Notes: generated by a model from the letters alone, not told the origin. A DNA stretch of 64,000 nt from Aphrophora alni (GCA_963513935.1 OY740765.1:74383718-74447717); one strand, 5' to 3'. Shown: positions 1 to 11,760, numbered from the stretch's first letter. Made by a program: numbers and translations.

Positions 1-649
1 TTCTTACCTGTAAGATCTTAGTAGCTGAAAGATGTCTGAAAGGTCTTAATAAAGAGGGGCATGTGTTCTTGACCATACTTATTCCTTGAGGTTCTGTGTT
101 CATTGCAATGGCCAGTAGTTCGTTATAGAAAATAACAAGTCTGTGAAAACATAGTTTATTTTATATGAAACTGTTCAAATGTAATTTAAAAATAACATGA
201 TTACAAAAATAAATGGTGAATACATATTTGACCCATGCAATTAATTTCTCTATTATTGTATGCATACACAAGGAACTATAATGTAACTATAACTATAGTT
301 TAGGTTTTTTTTTTTCAAGTTTAAAATTTATTTCAGTGTTCTACCAATTATACGAGAACTTTAGTAAGGTTTGTTACGATGAATTAGGTCATTAACCATC
401 ATATTTCATCTAAGTGTTTGCAAAATGGGTGAGCTGATTCTGATAAATTAAATATTTAATATCCAAGGGTTCTTAGATATGCAGACTGCACCAATTCACT
501 CCCTATGTACAACAGTGGAGGGTAGTCATCCTTTCTGATACTTTGTGGATATTTTGTAAATTATAAAGCAGGTAAATTACAAGGTATAATCACACAATCT
601 GGTGTATTTCTTGTCTAAGGAAAACAAAGATAATATAGGTTTATCTCCT
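1..649. other. AT-rich intergenic sequence
   Basis: I see no open reading frame with recognisable content, no tRNA-like fold and no transposon terminus here. The stretch ends where the 279-bp LTR-like repeat begins. Confidence 0.6.
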
Positions 650-928
650 TGTGGTTATTCCACGGTTATTCGGGGATCACCGTATCTTGATCACAGCATA
701 AATATGCGATGCGCGCGCAACATAGTCAAGACCAGCCAGAGTCGTTCACAGTGCACCGAAGTCAGCGGACGTAAGTTGCGAGTTGTTACAATTTAACCTC
801 TTAGTAATAAACCTAAATGGCTACCTAAACCCTTAATTGCGGGGTCTGATCGACCCCCGGGTGTTACGTAGTCATTAGTAGGTCATCCGACTAAAATTAA
901 GAAGGAATTATTATGACCTAAAGGGTTA
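650..928 (+). repeat. 279-bp LTR-like repeat, copy 1
   Basis: This stretch starts TGTGGTTATTCC and ends AAGGGTTA. It recurs at 6678-6956 in the same orientation, with roughly 15 mismatches by eye. Inside is a palindromic core, GGGGTCTGATCGACCCCC. No primer-binding-like TGG follows this copy and no polypurine run precedes it, so it is more likely a solo LTR than the 5' LTR of the element ending at 6956. The bases flanking the pair do not form a matching target duplication. The 64-residue open frame over it (602-796) has no recognisable protein content. Confidence 0.6.
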
Positions 929-1024
929 CAAAATGTATTTAACTATTTTATTTATAATTCTCTTTACAAATACAAATAATACATCTATGTATTCAACTAA
1001 AATGGTATTTTAGATGGAAAAAAC

Positions 1025-3379
1025 TCAGTCATCATCAGGTAAGTCTCCTTCAGGGTACTCACTAGTGGTATTACTAGTATGCTTTAAGTTTTTATAAAAG
1101 TCATGGCAAACTGTAGGAACATATGGTAGTAATGCCAATAGATCATTATACTTTTGTTGTGATATTGGTATTGGACTTGGTGTTACCAGTTGCAAATCGT
1201 TTGGCAATGTAAGGTGTCGCCTTCGAAACCTAACAAGGTCAATCTCCTGGTTTTCATCAGCGAAATTACTTTTCAAAAACAGAGTTCCCATGCTGTTCTG
1301 TTTTACTTACAGTTGAACACAGGTTGACAGAAGAACTTGTTCTTTGTTGACATCTTTTTTTCTATTAATAAAGGGTGGATTTTCACATGTTTTGACATCG
1401 TACAAAGACCTAAAATTTTAAAAATCTTCCAGTTCCATATTATGCACAGTATATTTCATTGAGGTCTGTCTGACTAACTGCTGCCAATCCCAGGGCGTTA
1501 GAATTGTCATGTTGTTAAGTTTTTTTCTCTTCCGCTCTATCAGTGCATGGACAGTATCGGCCTCCATATGCATGTGGCCCTTTAGTAGAAACTTTTGAGT
1601 GATGATTTATACTAGAGGATACTTATTGAGTATCCAAAAGAAACACATAATAAGGCTAATATTCTTATTCTGGCCGTAACAATTATCCGATCACAGAATG
1701 ATTTCTTCAATGTCACTGCCAGGAATGACGGTATCTGCCCATTTCAGTAATGCAGATCCGATTTCATTTCCGCCACGAGCTCCTTTGGATTCGTCCCACA
1801 TAATACAATGGACTGACGAATCAGAAGAATCAAAACGGGTGTAATTCAACGTCCAAAGTTTTCTCTTGTAAAAGCTTATGCAATTTGTTATAAGGGGTGA
1901 CGGCAAACATTTTTGAAGATCACCCGTTAATACCTTAAGGGTATTGTTAGCCCTTTTGGTGACCTCGCTTTTTAAATCATACCTTAATTTAGATTCATCC
2001 AGATGTGCATTATGGTCTTCCTCAATAGAATTTTTTTCATCTAGAGTCAAATTATTTTTTAATTTTGCTTGAAAATAATCACAAGTGTCTATTTCTGGTG
2101 GTTTGAAATTCAACTTAAATTTTTTGTTGAACACATCGTAGTAGAGCCATTTTTTAGCTATTAACAAAGGGTTGAAATCATTTTCATTACAATCCTCTAC
2201 ATACAGTTCATACATTTTCTCTATGTTCAGGTGCGGACCCAAATACTTCATATCACTCTTTTCCCTAGTGTAATGACTGCTATAATTTGGGAAGGAAGAG
2301 ATGTGTCTTACTACACTTTCAACAGTGTCATTATGTGTTTTATTGACGGGAGTTTGCTTACCCCTTTGATCGATTTTTACAATTCCACCTGGTTCAATAT
2401 TTTTCAAAACATTAACTACCACGGTGTTTGATATAGATAGTGTATTTAAAAACATAAGTTTACATACTCTAGTTCGTATGCCTTTTACTGTAAAATAATA
2501 TTGTAGAGTATTTTGTTTTGACTTATTGGAGGCAAGGTCTCGTTTTCTTGAACGGACAGTACTATGCTTCTCTACACATGAAACAATGAATTGCCGTTTT
2601 GTGTCATTTCCCTTCTCCTGACTCCAGTATGCATTAAAGATCTCCTGTCTGTCACTTTGTAATAATTTTTCAGAACATTTCAGTCTGCAAGAACAAGGAG
2701 GTTTAATAATTCTGGCAGGGACAACTTTACCCTTTTTACTAATATATTCTTCACCTGCAGAATATTTACGTTTCTGAATATTACATGCCCATTCACTGGT
2801 ATGAACGACACGTTTTTTACCTATCTGAGTAGAAATAGATTTATTTTTCACTTTTCTCCTTACGCCTACTGTTCCTTGCAAATCTAGGCCTACTTGATTT
2901 TCTGCAATATTTTCATTGTCGCTGCTTAAATTTAAGTCTTCCTCAAGTAAACGTAGCTCATGTCCATTTGAGTTTGTTTTAGCACTAGTTTTATTTCTAC
3001 TGACCTCATTTTGTATTTCATTAAATACAGGGACATCATCACTGGAATCCGTTTCAGAGCTTGGAGGTTCATAATTTTTGTCCCGATCAGAATCATCATC
3101 ATCTTCGTCGAAACTCAAGTCATCTCCATTATCCTCTTCATTTTCAACATCCTTGCTGTTTGTATGATTTGGTTCTGAAATAAAACAAGTCTTATAATAT
3201 TACATGTAAAACATAATATTTTGAAGTTTAGGTTCATAACAAAACATTACATTAACTGTTTGAGGTTATGTATATCACATTAAAAATAATGAGCAAAACA
3301 GTAGCTTACCTGTAGTAGAATCTTTTTTAGAACTTTTCAATAGGTCCAGAATCTTTCTCCCACGAGAATTATGGTTCAT
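1025..3379 (-). pseudogene. Broken DUF7869-type (transposon-associated) gene with one intron
   Basis: This is a two-exon gene on the minus strand. Exon 1 (3379-3310) starts at ATG and ends at a GTAAGC donor. Exon 2 begins at 3174 after a TTTCAG acceptor; one base from exon 1 completes a Glu codon, so the phases agree. The product has an acidic Asp/Glu/Ser N-terminus, then a basic Lys-rich stretch, a Cys cluster (PPCSCRLKCSEK) and the YKRKLWTLNY...WDESKGARGG region seen in the large arthropod family carrying DUF7869, whose nuclease-like fold is suspected to be mobile. The same frame continues through stops at about 1693, 1610, 1416 and 1310 into recognisable C-terminal sequence (HMHMEADTVHALIERKRK, later RFRRRHLTLPND) ending at 1025. 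It is therefore nonsense-riddled but otherwise nearly complete. The family assignment is from memory of its motifs; the exon structure is seen directly. Confidence 0.65.
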
Positions 3380-3503
3380 TATTCTTATTATTACTAAAAA
3401 AGAGCAAATATTATGACTTAAAATAGATCGAACTATGTAAACTCATCAGAACTGTCAAAAGTACTCTTAGTTCACTAACAATCCGCCAGGCTGTGTAGAG
3501 GTA

Positions 3504-3731
3504 TACAACACTATGTCCAGTAGTAATTCACATGCTTCAGAAGGATAAAACACCAAGTCCACATGGTGTTCTATCCCTCTAAATGAAAGTGGACTTGGTG
3601 TTGTTTTAAAACATGCTATATCCGGTTCTAACTGGTTTTGGACATAGCTCTATTCCTCTAAGAAATATGAGAAAAGCTGATTTTAACTCTGTAATAAAGT
3701 CAATATGGAAAAAAATGGACATAGTGTTGTA
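3504..3731. repeat. Nested inverted repeats, MITE-like
   Basis: TACAACACTATGTCCA at 3504-3519 is the exact reverse complement of 3716-3731. Inside lies a second inverted pair, AACACCAAGTCCAC against GTGGACTTGGTGTT. The motif GGAC(A/T)(T/C)(A/G)GTGTTGTATCCCTC recurs around them. The structure sits about 125 bp upstream of the DUF7869-type gene start. It may be that element's terminal repeat or a separate foldback element. Confidence 0.5.
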
Positions 3732-5024
3732 TCCCTCCGAGGTACAGATATATTTTTTATTATTCATGAAATCGTCTAACTTATAATTATTAGAGATAAA
3801 TTTAGTCTTTCAAAATATATTCGATAAGAATCATCGTTAGCTAGAAACGGTTGTAGCTTGTCACAAACTGCTTATCAGCAATGCAAGATGTTAAATAAAC
3901 ATAAGCTGGTAGCCAAGTTACCATCTGATCGACTCATATTTAATCCTTTAAACACTGATAGCTCTAAAGAAATTATGTTCTAACTTCTCAACTAAATTCA
4001 CCTAAATTATTCTTTTATCACAAATTGATCAAAAAATTAATTTTTCCACAACTAAGATAAAATTATTTTCCAATTAAATGACTGTCTTTGGGTTTGGCGA
4101 TTTTAATTATTGGCCGGCGTCTAATTTTTTGAGGGACGGACTCCATTTCTCCCCCTTAGGGAATTCAAAATTTTGGTTCACCCTACTGAAATTATTTCCC
4201 CCCTAACTAATTCTAAATCAATTATTCTTTCATTAAACACTGATTAAAAAACATTTTTAATTTCCTCCAAATTATATAGATTTATTTTCTATATAAAATT
4301 ATATATTATTGGTCTCAACCCGCTATCACTGTGTTCAAGTGATATTAGCTTTAAATTTATTTTTCCCTCCATTCATCTATCATTTATTTCACCACCACTC
4401 ACCCCCCACAAACACGATTCACCATAACATTATCTACCATTCCCGAGTGTACTATACCCCAGCACGGGCCAGGGTATGGCTAAGCCTTGTTTTCTAGGAG
4501 GACCTGGCTCTACCAAACGGCGCTGTTGGGGGAGGTCCCCTTCACGAATTGGCGAGCAGATTCGCGGGACCTGCGATGACGTTCTTGGAGGTCGAGATAT
4601 AATTTTGTTTTTAAGGACCATAAAATATTTATTTTTTATATGTTTCCTACTTTTTTTTATATATCAACAGCCTCCGAGGGTTACTCGTATGGCCCGGAGA
4701 ATCAAAGGATCTAGCTAATCTGAGTTCGTCAAATTCATAAAAAAAACAGCACATTACACGTTGGGCTTCAGACAAAATAACTTATTCCTCCCCCACATAC
4801 ATACACATTTCATAAACAGCCATCATCGCCCCTCATTCATCATCCATTCTTACCTCTCTTGGTCTATTTAGGATTAAGTTAGTTTTAAGAGTACGAAATC
4901 CCCAGAAAAATATTTCCCCCTCCCTGGATTATTCCACGGTATCGATCTTAGCGATACCTATTTGATTTCGCAAGTAATGCTGCGATGCACGATGTGGGAC
5001 CTGTAAGGGACTTTGCGGTGATGC

Positions 5025-5074
<50 letters not shown>

Positions 5075-6677
5075 ATCAAACACACCTACCTACCCCATCC
5101 CAACCACACATATCTATTCTTTCGACCACCATTTATTATTTATTATTGTTTGAACTAACTGTTGCGAATATTGTGTTCTGTCACACTATGCAACAGATAG
5201 GAGTTGTTATTTTTTGTTAGTCATTATGTGCAGAGTCAAGAAATTACACTTCAGCATGTTATTTCGACTTGCAACAATTTAGTATTAATTAATGTGTTAG
5301 TATATTTGTTGTTTTAAATTAGATCTCGCTGTTTTTAGGAGTATTTTGTTGAAAACATGGCATTTGAAATGCACTATAATTGCCACAAATTTGTAGTTTG
5401 TTTTTGTTTTTTCGGTTCCATATATTAATTCAATTAAAATATACACCCCAACTTTTTTCTTAAAATTAACCATTTGGGTTAATGTCGTTTCGGATAGTTA
5501 CAGGAAACCACTAGTTCATAAGACATTGTAAAACTATACCTAGGGCCAGCAAAAAAAAAATAATAATAAAATTTTTTTTAAAAATTAAAAAATAAAAATA
5601 AATTTTAAAAAAAGTATATAAAATAATAAATAAATAAAACCAAACCAAAGTTCGGCCATTCAAATACCAACATACCCAATGTCACAATTATACCTTCCCC
5701 CTCCCATTACCACCCAATATTTCCTTTTACATAGTTGTTAAGCAATATTTTTTAACCTCCCTATATTATCACCAACATCTCCCAATTAATTTACATAGCA
5801 TAGCCTGTAAAGTGCGATTACATTCCCCCAACATCACCTTACCCTATATTACCGTTTACTTCACTTCCTATCCTTCCTATTCACCCACTTAAACCGTCAG
5901 AACGAATCAGCGCTCCTACCTAGCCTCCAACAAATTTAGGACCAGGAAATCTTATCTTCAGCAGGCAATCATCATATTAGTAGGTTACCGAAGTGTTATA
6001 AGTAGGAACCAAAGAAATAAGTCGAAACATGCTGTCAAACAAGCCTGGCTGAAAAGGTGGTCTTCACATGAGGGAATCTTGGCTAAGTAGTCAAATCCAG
6101 CATAACTGCCATGTTAAGTTTATCCGGCAGCACAATACCTTACCACAGCTATCCGCTCTATCCCTAAATCTCTAATAAATGTCTTTCCTTTAAATAGTCA
6201 TCCTGTCTCACCCGTAGTCGCACTCCGCTTAATATCTGTTCATTTATTTTATTTTTATTTAAATTAAATTTCCGTAAAGTATATGTAATCCCGTAAGTTT
6301 CCATAAGTTTTAAGCAGCATGTAATCCTGTCACCCTGCGAACGAAAACGACAATATTAAATATATAATTTTTTTTTTCCTCTTCCCAAAATTTTTCTTAT
6401 ACCACATTGTTTTTCTCTTCTGCTCATTGGACGTTAGAACTTTCTCACATTGTTGTCTAGTGTGGGCTCTTTATTTTTGTTGAGCCAGCAGGTTAGAGTT
6501 GTCTTCTGGCCTAGAGTTAGCCTAGAGTCTTCTCCTTCGCAGTGATCAGCAATACACCTTCTTTACCCCCCTTTCCCCCTCATACCTGGGTATTAATAAC
6601 ACACAAAAAAAAGAAAAAAATTAACTCTAGCGTAGGTAATTTTTAAAAAAAAATTTTTTAACGCTAGAAGGGGAGAC
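3732..6677. other. Non-coding interior upstream of the 3' LTR-like copy
   Basis: The stretch is AT-rich with C-rich patches and has no frame with recognisable domains. It contains an (AT)n run at 5033-5070. The final bases AGAAGGGGAGAC (6666-6677), directly before the repeat at 6678, look like a polypurine tract. Part of this region could therefore be the decayed interior of the LTR element, but no gag or pol sequence survives. Confidence 0.4.
5033..5070. repeat. (AT)n microsatellite
   Basis: This is an uninterrupted AT dinucleotide run of about 38 bp. Confidence 0.95.
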
Positions 6678-6956
6678 TGTGGTAATTCCACGGTTATACG
6701 GGGATCACCGTATCTTGATCACGGCATAGATATATGATGCGTGCACAATGTAGTCAAGACAAGCCAGAGTCGTTCACAATGCGCCGAAGTCAGCGGACGT
6801 AAGTTGCGTGTTGTTACAATTTAACCTCTTAGTAATAAACCTAAATGGCTACCTAAACCCTTAATTGCGGGGTCTGATCGACCCCCGGGTGTTACGTAGT
6901 CATTAGTAGGTCATCCGACTAAAATTAAGAAGGAATTATTATGACCTAAAGGGTTA
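6678..6956 (+). repeat. 279-bp LTR-like repeat, copy 2 (probable 3' LTR)
   Basis: This is the second copy of the repeat at 650-928. A GAAGGGGAGAC purine run lies immediately before its TGTGGT start, as expected for a polypurine tract abutting a 3' LTR. That tract distinguishes it from copy 1. The repeat ends at GGGTTA in both copies. Confidence 0.6.
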
Positions 6957-6995
6957 ACGTAATTCTCTCATCACGCCTGTCCCTAACTGTAAATT

Positions 6996-8632
6996 TGTTA
7001 CCAGGCGATTTAGAATTAAGAATTATTGGAACCCATTGGTAACATGTTTAAGAAATAAGAAACAATTTCCAAACAATGCTGAAATTTATTAAGCCGTAAA
7101 AAAAAAATTGACCATTCACAAAATAAATATCAGCCAACAATTAACCAATTAACAAAATACTTATTTATAAATAAGTTTCTATAAAACAATTGCATGTCCT
7201 TAATAAAGTTACAATTACTTGATCTTTCCCCCCCCAATACAACTGTTACAAATAAAAAAAAAAAAAAATTTTATGGTAATATAAATTTGTAAAAAAAAAG
7301 AAATTAATTATTGACAATAAATTTAACTTGAAAAGTATATATTAATTGTAACAAATTTGCATTATCAAATCGCTTATAATCTATTACAATTTATATTATT
7401 AAATTTCTTAAAGCTAAGTTGATCAACTAAATATATATTTAAAAAAAATTAGTTTATTATATAAAAGGAAAATTAAATTTTATTTTATTTTATTTCATTG
7501 ACGTCAATATATTTTAATTTTGAAAAATAACCCCTTTTGGGTCGTGGAGGCCAAAAATTTGCATATGCTGTCCCATCCAAGATTTAATTTAAGGTTAGTA
7601 CATATTGTTCGACAGGGAATAGTCACCAAGATGAAATCACTTTATTACACCATAATTTTTATGATTAAGTTTAGTTTAAGAAACACAACTAAAGTTCCTC
7701 TAATTAACATGAGGCATATTTCAAAAGATTTTTCTTTGTAAGTTGAGCTGTTACGGACTAGGAAGTGCAGAGTGTGTTTCAGCTTGCCTTTACTGCTGAC
7801 CTTGAACCAGCATTTTGCTGCGCAAAAAAAAGGCGACTATGTTAAAAGAGGTTTAGACAAACTTATACAGGTTGTTTAACAAGATTTTTTTTAATGTAAT
7901 GAAGTTACTTTGAAATTAATTTTTTTTGTTTTTTAAAATATTATCACAATTACAAAATGTCTTGAAAAGAAATTTACAAAATAAGTTTTTTTATTAATAA
8001 AGAAACTTTTGTTAATTTTTTAAATGAAAAAAGGTTACTCTACTTTTATAAGACATTATGTTTTTCAAAAGAAATTACTGACAATTCAAAGAAAATTAAT
8101 CATGATTAAACTATTTCTAAACAATACATAACTGCAAATAAAATTTAAAGATATAAACATAGTTATATTAAAATGGTCAATTTTAATTCTGTTACCTGGA
8201 GTTGTGTTTCAAAAAAGCTTACGAGCTTTTGGCGTCCAGGTAAATCATCGTAGAAAAACCACTCACAGAGTTTCGCAATGTGCACTAACAAGCCCTAATT
8301 GTACATGAGTTGTTAAGTATTTAAACGAAATTTTGAAACCGAAGCCAAGGTAATTTTGATTAGAAAATATTACCTTTGAGTATTACATTCTTTTTTTTTA
8401 TCAAAAAGCGACTGATCTGCATTGAAGGTAAGAAGTGACTCACATAATCAAGATTGGCCGAGGTCAGAGTCTGATGGGCAGGTCGTTCGATGTCGTTTTC
8501 AATGCCGCTCACCAGGTGGTAGCATTATCCAGGCACTAGCCTTATGCCTTTACTAGGTAATTAAATTTAATCTGCCTTATTGGCAAGTGCGGTTTTACAT
8601 GGATTTTTATTTTATGTATAACGGGCGTTACA
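6996..8632 (-). mobile_element. Old solo LTR related to the 2.1-kb gypsy LTR, with 4-bp TSD
   Basis: Read on the minus strand, this 1637-bp stretch starts TGTAAC and ends GGTAACA, and it is flanked by AATT on both sides (6992-6995 and 8633-8636). It aligns by eye, diverged, with the gypsy LTR at 20198-22273. Shared landmarks are the terminal GTTACCAGG(C/G)GA block, the TTGACGTCAAT box followed by GAAAATAACC, the block around CCAGC(G/A)TTTT(A/G)GCT, and GTTACCTGGAGT near 8200. No internal region is present, so it is a solo LTR of an older or sister subfamily. The short frames inside it are not genes. Confidence 0.7.
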
Positions 8633-8636
8633 AATT

Positions 8637-8934
8637 CTATTAAGTAATTATAATAATTAATTAGTTAGTTTAGTAATTAAATTATATCTCATCATAAGCT
8701 GGCTGTGTACATAGTGATTAGTTGGGTTTGAGACTAAGCATTAAATAATGATCCAATATATTTACTGGGTAAGTCCTAACACATTTTTCCAAACACTCCT
8801 TCCAGAACCTTAAGCGGTTCGAACGTCTGGTCATATCGAATAACGAGGGCTTACGTTCACCTCAGTCGGTAGCCGAGACGTTCGCCTCATCATTGTAAAA
8901 CTTTACCATTGAGTTATTCGACAGACTTAAATTA
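8637..8934. other. Intergenic sequence
   Basis: No gene is visible. A mildly tRNA-like stretch on the minus strand (about 8830-8930, with a TGGTAAAGTTTTACA A-box-like segment) lacks a convincing B box. Confidence 0.3.
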
Positions 8935-9640
8935 CAAGTAGTAGTCCCGGGGATCTGTTCCTGGTTCTGTATTATTTTCATTAAATATAAATGACTTTTC
9001 TTTTTCTGTAAATATTGATAGTGTTTTTCAGTTTACAGATGACACAAACTTTACTTTTTGTAGCAAAACTGTCCCTGAAATTGAGCAGGAAGGTTTTGTA
9101 GAGGTATTCAATATTTTGAAGAACTAAATCTAAAAATAAATTCATATAAGACCACTTGGAGATATTATATAGATAATGTGTGTCAAAAATATTTCAGGAT
9201 TGTTTTCACTCATCAATTTAGCCAAATACTGTACCATGTGTTGAAATTGACATAATATGTGTAATGTGGGATTAAAGAATAGGATTATTTTATAGTGCAA
9301 TTATAGTAAATAGCATTTTCAAAAGGTTATTTGCCTTATGAAAAAAAGATAATAAAAAAATAAATTTGAATTAAAAGCATAGACATTCATGCAGGAATGT
9401 TTTAAGAACTTAAAAATTCGAAAACTGCCAAACATGTATATCCTAAAAGTAATATTATGTTGTCTATTTAATAACAATACAGCTCATAATGGTGACTTTA
9501 ATTCTTATAACACAAGGAAAAGAGGGGATTTTAGATGTGATCAGTATAGATTGAACATCTATAAAAGATTTCCTACACAAGACAGAATTATTCTATTTAT
9601 TAGACTAAAGGTAATAGACAATAAAAACAAATTAAAGTAA
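8935..9640 (+). pseudogene. Non-LTR retrotransposon (LINE) reverse transcriptase fragment
   Basis: Near 8945-9060 the plus strand encodes a decayed match to the LINE RT block that normally reads GxxxQGSxLGPLLFxxxINDL followed by an (Y/F)xDD box. Here it is SRGSVPGSVLFSLNINDF and then FTDDTNF. After a frameshifted gap, the frame at 9389-9640 matches the C-terminal tail common in such ORFs (FKNLKIRKLPNMYIL, then SYNTRKR and a YRLN...FPTQDRIILF segment). The N-terminal endonuclease is absent, consistent with 5' truncation. The clade cannot be fixed by eye; a Jockey/CR1-like or RTE-like element would fit. Confidence 0.6.
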
Positions 9641-10430
9641 AATTAAACCTATTTGTTGCTTAGGAGTGTGTATTTGGTGGGTGAGGTTTGTTTATAGCCA
9701 CTGTAAATTGGGTTTTATAGCCTCACTTTGTCCAACTTATATGTATGATGAATCTATTACGAATGTATACTTAACTGTATAATTAATTATTGTAATATTC
9801 ATGTTTGAATTGTTGGTTTAATTTTTTTAAAATTAATTGTTATAATATTGTATCATAATTTAGGCATATTGCTGTTCATTTATTATATATTTATGTGATG
9901 CTGCTATAAAGATTTATATTTGTCAAAAAGCAAAATAATACATTTTTTTTACAAATATTGCTTATAGGATATTATGTATTATATCAGAATATAACAAAAT
10001 TAACAAATGTACTTTTAAAGTTTTATTATAAAAGAACTCTTAAATGTAGCTTTAAGAAACTAATTTTAAAAAAAAAATCTGAATATAAATTTAATATTTC
10101 AATTCAGTACTTCTATTAAAATAAATTATGATTTCTAACTAATCAGACTGATAGAAAAAACACTTAAATTTTTCCATGTTTAAAAAATACAATTTACAGT
10201 TGAAATTATTCCCAAGACTCATTAGTCTGATAGGAAAATAGTGAACAAAATTAGCTTGTATAGTAATGATAACATCAAAATTGTAAATACACATTTGGAC
10301 TTACAGATACACATTTATTTTAATAAATTTCTTTTGAGATCAAACAAAACAAAATACCTACTTTCATTTCATCACAACCAAACAGGAACATAAAATACCC
10401 ATTCGAAATTGTTTAATTGCTCTTTTAAGC
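9641..10430. other. AT-rich intergenic or intronic sequence
   Basis: Nothing recognisable is present. If the exon at 10474-10697 is real, this is downstream intron or flank. Confidence 0.4.
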
Positions 10431-10473
10431 TCAATCTATTTTATGGTTTGTCAACATAAATATTATTACATAC

Positions 10474-10697
10474 TTCAGAATATCTGTTGACTGTTGATGA
10501 GATTCAAAAATCTTGACTATATCAATGCTGACCACTCGATTGACTAAATACAGTAGTGTCAAACGGTGAGACCAAATTTTTATTTTCCAACGATGGTAGC
10601 AAAATTCAGTTAATTTGTTAGGTGTACTTTTATCATTTGATAGTTCAACAAATAAATTTGATATAAGTGGTAAAACGTCACATATTTCCACCAACTC
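10474..10697 (-). CDS. Candidate internal exon of an unidentified host gene
   Basis: On the minus strand a TTTTTCTTTAG acceptor precedes GAGTTGGTG, and a GTATGT donor follows the last exon base at 10474. The 224-nt exon is open in one frame and starts ELVEICDVLPLISNLF. Its start phase (0) matches the end phase of the exon at 14687-14844, so splicing across the hAT-filled intron would keep the frame. The composition is unlike the neighbouring transposon ORFs: leucine, isoleucine and charged residues suggest a helical, HEAT-like protein. I do not recognise the family. It could be a chance open frame with plausible splice sites. Confidence 0.4.
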
Positions 10698-10809
10698 CTA
10701 AAGAAAAACAAATAATTATAAATAATGAAAAGAGAAAAACAGATAACTAACACACAATTGATTTCTTGTAAATGTTACAAATGTATGCATTGGTTTACAA
10801 TTAAATAAT

Positions 10810-11276
10810 CTTAGTTTATGGTTACTTTTGCTCCCTCGCCTATAATATTCTAGTTATCGTGATACCATAATATATAAATATATCGTAAAAGCACTGTAAC
10901 AATTATTTCTATCTTTTAAGGTACTTATTAAAAGTCTCCTTCATGTCCTAGCCTTTACAGTAGTTTTCTAATATCATGATAAATAAACATAGTGCAAAAG
11001 CTTTGTATACAATTTCTATCTTGAACACAAGAAGACATAGTATACTATTAAAAAGCTTGTGTTATATTATATTGTTATTAAAAGTGACTTTTGCTTTCTA
11101 ACCTATAGATATCCTAGTTAAATTGATATCATAATAAATAAACTTAGCTCCAAAGAACTGCATACAATTTCTATCTTGAAACAGGGAGACATAGGACAAT
11201 ATTAACAAGTATGTGTTATATTATATATTTATTAAAAGTCACATTCACTTACTAACCTATACAATAGTTATATGAA
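10810..11276. repeat. ~150-bp tandem repeat, about three imperfect copies
   Basis: Blocks beginning near 10857, 10974 and 11123 share the same series: GAT(A)TCATAATAAATAAAC, then TACAATTTCTATCTT, then TTATTAAAAGT, then CTAACCTATA. Copies 2 and 3 are about 150 bp long. The first copy is shorter by roughly 30 bp. Confidence 0.7.
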
Positions 11277-11437
11277 AGAAGTCATTCCAAACTACAAGTA
11301 AAACACTAACACAATTAACATTAGAAAGTTTAATAAACTATTATGTACATTTCAATAACATAGCTACCAGTGGCGGCTCCTGATTAGGTTGCAAGGTTGC
11401 ACAACCCCCATCTCATATAATATCTAAACAATAAAAA

Positions 11438-11545
11438 TATTATTTCCAGTGAAAAATATACGACCTAGACCGGGAATCAAATCCAGGACCTTTGGCTTTA
11501 CGCGCCAATTCTCTACCAACTGAGCTATCCTTGATCACGTCCCAG
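11438..11545 (-). repeat. tRNA-derived SINE head
   Basis: The minus strand reads as a tRNA-like head: box A is TAGCTCAGTTGG, an anticodon-stem-like TTGGC/GCCAA pair encloses a 7-nt loop, and box B is GATTTGATTCC. The loop lacks the usual U33, so this is a SINE or pseudo-tRNA rather than a working tRNA gene. The body continues into the sequence at 11438-11460 that is shared with the second copy. Confidence 0.65.
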
Positions 11546-11695
11546 CACAGGGCATACACTTCTCACTTGAATTTGTTTTTGCTGCAATTTTTGAGTTATG
11601 ACAAATAAATTACCTTGTTACAAACAACATTGAAGCTAATCGGTATACTTGGCTTGCAGCCTTTACGTATGTATTTAATTATATTATAATTATTA

Positions 11696-11760
11696 CGTAA
11701 AGCTAAAGGTCCTGGGTTCGATTCCCGGCTTAGGTCGTATATTTTTCACTTGAAATAATT
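11696..11760 (+). repeat. Truncated SINE fragment, inverted relative to the first
   Basis: This matches the reverse complement of about 11438-11502 over roughly 65 bp, with canonical box B GGTTCGATTCC at 11715-11725. Box A is missing. The two copies form a foldback with about 190 bp between the arms. Confidence 0.65.

Noticed and set aside
8830..8930. Possible tRNA-like element on the minus strand
   Set aside because: There is an A-box-like segment but no convincing B box and no cloverleaf by eye.
11460..11545. Possible functional tRNA gene on the minus strand
   Set aside because: The anticodon loop lacks U33, box B is degenerate and the sequence continues into a repeated body, so it is a SINE head.
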